Below are positions 61,248 through 64,000 of a DNA stretch of 64,000 bases, in pieces. Origin of the DNA: Metridium senile (taxonomy: Eukaryota; Cnidaria; Anthozoa; Actiniaria; Metridiidae); assembly GCA_949775045.1 (NCBI GenBank), contig OX459102.1, positions 1,528,501 to 1,592,500 of the forward strand. Direction: 5' to 3'. The translations under genes and the position numbers were made by a program. Position 1 is the first letter of the stretch; each line of letters begins with the position of its first letter. The notes under the pieces are model-generated. The model made no database searches and was not told where the DNA came from. It saw only the letters and a program-made list of their open reading frames with translations.

Positions 61248-63801
61248 ATGCTACGATCGCGATTGCAATTACTGCATTTTATATTTATACTCTACTCCTT
61301 TCAAGGCATAATATATGGATTACAAGTCAAGTATTTACCAATTATCTTACGAACAAAGGGAAGTTCTTTGATATTTATTGGATCGCTAAACCTCCTTAGT
61401 CTGCCATGGCTATTTAAAACTCTCTGGGCTCCTTTCATAGACTTATATTGGACCACAACAACTTGGCTTCGACTGACCATCACTGGTGTATCTACATCTT
61501 TACTGTTTCTCCATCTAACGCAACACAGTCTTGGGATGTTTGCTATCGTGTTAGTCGTTTTAAACGTGTTTTCAGCGTGCCAAGAGGTTGTCATTAGTAA
61601 GGTTTTACTAGGTGGGTTAGAAAACCAGACTATAAATACCGGTAGTTCTATCAAAGTATTGGCTTACAAGACCGGTATAGTTATAGGTGGTGGAGGAATG
61701 CTATGGATATCATCAAACTTCACTCATCAAGTATTCCCTATTACTGCAATAATTTGCCTTTTATTGCTATTATTATTTGCTGAAGAGTCAGTAAAGAAAC
61801 CGGAACTGCCTCGTGACAATCAGACGGAAGCCAAACAGGAAGTCAAGGTCATAAACTCGAACCCAGCCCTCTATGAGATCTATCATAGCATGTCACGTGG
61901 TTCAAAGTGGTTGATCACGTGTTTACTATTGTATAAGTACTCATCCCATAGTTGTCATCTGTTATTTACAATGGAATTAGTTGATCAAGGTGTCGGGGTG
62001 GATACCATTGCACTGACGTCAGGCGTTGTGGGGCATATATTGTCTATAGCTGTTGCTTTGGTAGTTGGTATTATCTTAAGTAACAACAGGTCAGTAATAG
62101 AAAATAGAGAAAAAAATGTGTGAATTAGCGTTAAATAACATCGGTAAAAAAATTACAACAACATTTATCCGTGTTCTCTTGATTGAATCACACAGTGAAT
62201 GAGTGAGATATTTTCAACACAAGAAGATAAAATTCGTATCTCCAAGCGACCGTGTAACATGTTCTCTTTATTATATAATTATCAATGAAAAGAAAACACA
62301 ACTTTTTTTGACACAAGAAGTTTTCGTAAAGCTGTGTAACCATAGTGATGATATCTTCACATGTGAAAATATCAAATTTTTGAAGCAGAGAGATATAGGT
62401 ATTTTATAGACAATTATACAATAAGGATGCTCTTATATATCCCTACCCACCTCCTAACTTATGTTTTATTTCAACTACCAATCATGTTTTACCAGTGCGT
62501 TGTATGGAGCTCGTGAGAGGTGTATTTGCGCCATAATATTGACTTACCTTACTTGTGTACATTCCCCAGGGTTTCTGCGTTACAAGTCCTCTATGGTGTT
62601 GCTATTCTCGATGCACTGTGTGTTATTTTGCAAATGTGTTTTGTATTGAATCAGGGCAAAACACCGTCACAAGTTGGTACGTCTTTATCATAAACCTTTC
62701 TAAGCCCAATCATTATTCTTCAAGTTGTTTTTGTATTCCTCTTTCTATTTATTCGTCCATGACTCTACTGTAAATTACGAACTTTAGGTTTGATAAGGTC
62801 TAATAAGAGACGAAACTAGAGTACAAACACTAAAAGTGTGCAATACTTTGTACTATTTACCACTAAATACATGAAGTGTTGGTTAAACAATAGAGAACAA
62901 AAGAATTTGCATAATTTAGCAGTATTTAGTGGTATTTATGTTGCACACTTTTAGTAGTTGTACTCTAGTTCCTTAAAATAATTTTAAAAGTTTGACTTAT
63001 AGTGCGTTGAAAGAGTTTTTATGAAGGTTTAGAACCAATTGAAATGAAACTTTATAGTAAATCTTCTGACATCCGAGCGAAGGAAATATCAACGTCCAAG
63101 ACTCTATTTTTTTCTTTTGTACTCTTATTAGAATTTCTATTATTATTAACATACAACACCCTATATTAAACCTCCCTCTCTAAAACGTCAAAAAGCAAAT
63201 GCATTTACCGCATTTGCAGCCAGGCCTTTGCATTGAAGAGATACGAACTTTGAGCTTGTAATGATAAAGACCTTTTAAAACCTCGCGGGACAATTATTCA
63301 TGTGTCTCAAAAGAGGATAATTTATCCTCTCTTGTGTGTCTCATTGTATCTCATTGTATCTCTTGTATCATTGTACGCTCAACGTTGTCTCGCTTCGATG
63401 CAAATTTAAAGGCCTGGCTACTTTTCAAGATGGCGCAGTGAACTGTGAAGCTATTGATAACCACGATACTGATGATACTATTTTGAACTATTTTCTCTTT
63501 TATTTCAGTTTTACTGCTATTCATTGTTCAGCACGTCGTGCTTGGTGCTCAAACCACACCAGTTTACTGTCTTATTCTTACTTACACTCACAAACAACAT
63601 ACAACACATCAAGCAACACAGCACTCCCTCTATACCACTATAGAGACCATAGGGAGCAAGTTAAGCCTGTTTGTAACCGGTTTGTTGGCTGAATACTTTG
63701 GTTATACATCAAGTATTGTGGTATCTTTCTTGGTATCAATTGTATTTGTAGTTATCGTCGGGTGTCGTACAGATGACATACAACACGCAAAGAAAAACTA
63801 A
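61248..63801 (+). CDS. MFSD3: MFSD3-like major facilitator (acetyl-CoA transporter-related family)
   Basis: Complete spliced gene of three exons: 61248-62089, 62570-62676, 63509-63801; donors are AG/GTCAGT and TTG/GTACGT, acceptors CAG, and phases 2 and 1 agree. The 413-residue product matches the usual MFSD3 length (about 412). It is a multi-pass membrane protein of the MFS fold, in the family that also holds the SLC33A1 acetyl-CoA transporter; the MFSD3 substrate is not established. Visible signatures: FQGIIYGLQVKYLPIILRTKG in the first helix/loop, WLFKTLWAPFIDLYW around helix 2, NVFSACQEVVISKVLLG mid-protein, and C-terminal helices GSKLSLFVTGLLAEYFGYTS and IVVSFLVSIVFVVIV. The start ATG is the first in frame and places helix 1 at the N-terminus. 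Intron 2 carries a TA-flanked MITE (62819-62965). A 527-bp MITE ends 150 bp upstream of the start codon. Confidence 0.92.
62819..62965. mobile_element. TA-flanked MITE, copy 2 (MFSD3 intron 2)
   Basis: 147 bp, same ends as 45712-45852 and in opposite internal orientation, TA on both sides (62817-62818, 62966-62967). Confidence 0.7.
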
Positions 63802-63823
63802 AAGAGTTCGAGAGTATAGAACG

Positions 63824-63963
63824 AATCGAAATATGGCGGCCTGCTATTGTTCTTGACTGACTAGCCTCGTGTTCATGACGGAATACAATGGAGTTTTTAC
63901 ATGAATGAGAGACTAGTGAGTCAATAACAATAGTTATTCAAATTGGTCGCCATATTTCGGTTC
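63824..63963. repeat. Inverted repeat 3' of MFSD3
   Basis: Arms cgaaatatggcggcctgcta / caaattggtcgccatatttcg plus gactgactag / ctagtgagtc inside. It starts 23 bp after the MFSD3 stop. Confidence 0.5.
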
Positions 63964-64000
63964 AGTGTATTTCATTCACTTTTGTATACACCTATTTCAA

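Noticed and set aside
61301..61654. 117-codon minus-strand frame
   Set aside because: Antisense shadow of MFSD3 exon 1, which has clear transporter motifs.

Overview
This is an animal (metazoan) nuclear genome window: AT-rich, intron-rich, with GT-AG introns averaging about 1 kb, scattered tRNA-derived SINEs and LINE fragments, and a very high load of small inverted-repeat DNA transposons (MITEs). Its gene content and this kind of palindromic repeat landscape fit a non-vertebrate marine metazoan, most likely a cnidarian (possibly an anthozoan). That assignment is inference; nothing here proves it. There are no rRNA genes, CRISPR arrays or prokaryotic operons.

Four spliced genes could be assembled by hand from splice sites and reading phase. 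(1) A minus-strand leucine-rich-repeat receptor gene, LGR-like, starts at 15284 and runs off the left edge: a signal peptide plus Cys-rich LRR cap, then six exons that each encode one LRR. (2) GPKOW (G-patch and KOW spliceosomal protein), plus strand, 14 exons, 29182-43449, complete, 480 residues. (3) An unrecognised minus-strand gene, 9 exons, 57862-47609, complete, 561 residues: signal peptide, short ectodomain, one membrane segment, and a long cytosolic tail with a Tyr/Asp/Glu repeat and a C-terminal TSV. (4) MFSD3-like transporter, plus strand, 3 exons, 61248-63801, complete, 413 residues. Genes 2 and 3 converge; genes 3 and 4 diverge from a 3.4-kb intergenic stretch. The genes look functionally unrelated.

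Most of the rest is mobile DNA. Ends and target-site duplications (TSDs) could often be read directly: Mutator-like 9-bp TSDs (33.2, 41.7, 44.2, 48.1, 50.3 kb), TTAA-type palindromes (35.1, 39.05, 42.8, 58.7 kb), Harbinger-like 3-bp TSDs (6.2, 47.7, 51.7 kb), hAT-like elements (30.3, 31.2, 38.55 kb), and TA-flanked mariner-like elements (8.4, 45.7, 47.2, 51.5, 62.8 kb). Several are nested, which gives a relative order of insertion. A common palindromic repeat, called repeat H here, is hit independently by at least three element types.

No coding gene could be supported in 15.3-29.2 kb apart from a broken LINE fragment and two weak open frames near 16.4-17.2 kb. The most novel-looking objects are the unrecognised Tyr-rich membrane protein, the 1.44-kb TTAA palindrome between genes 3 and 4, and the nested MITE clusters.
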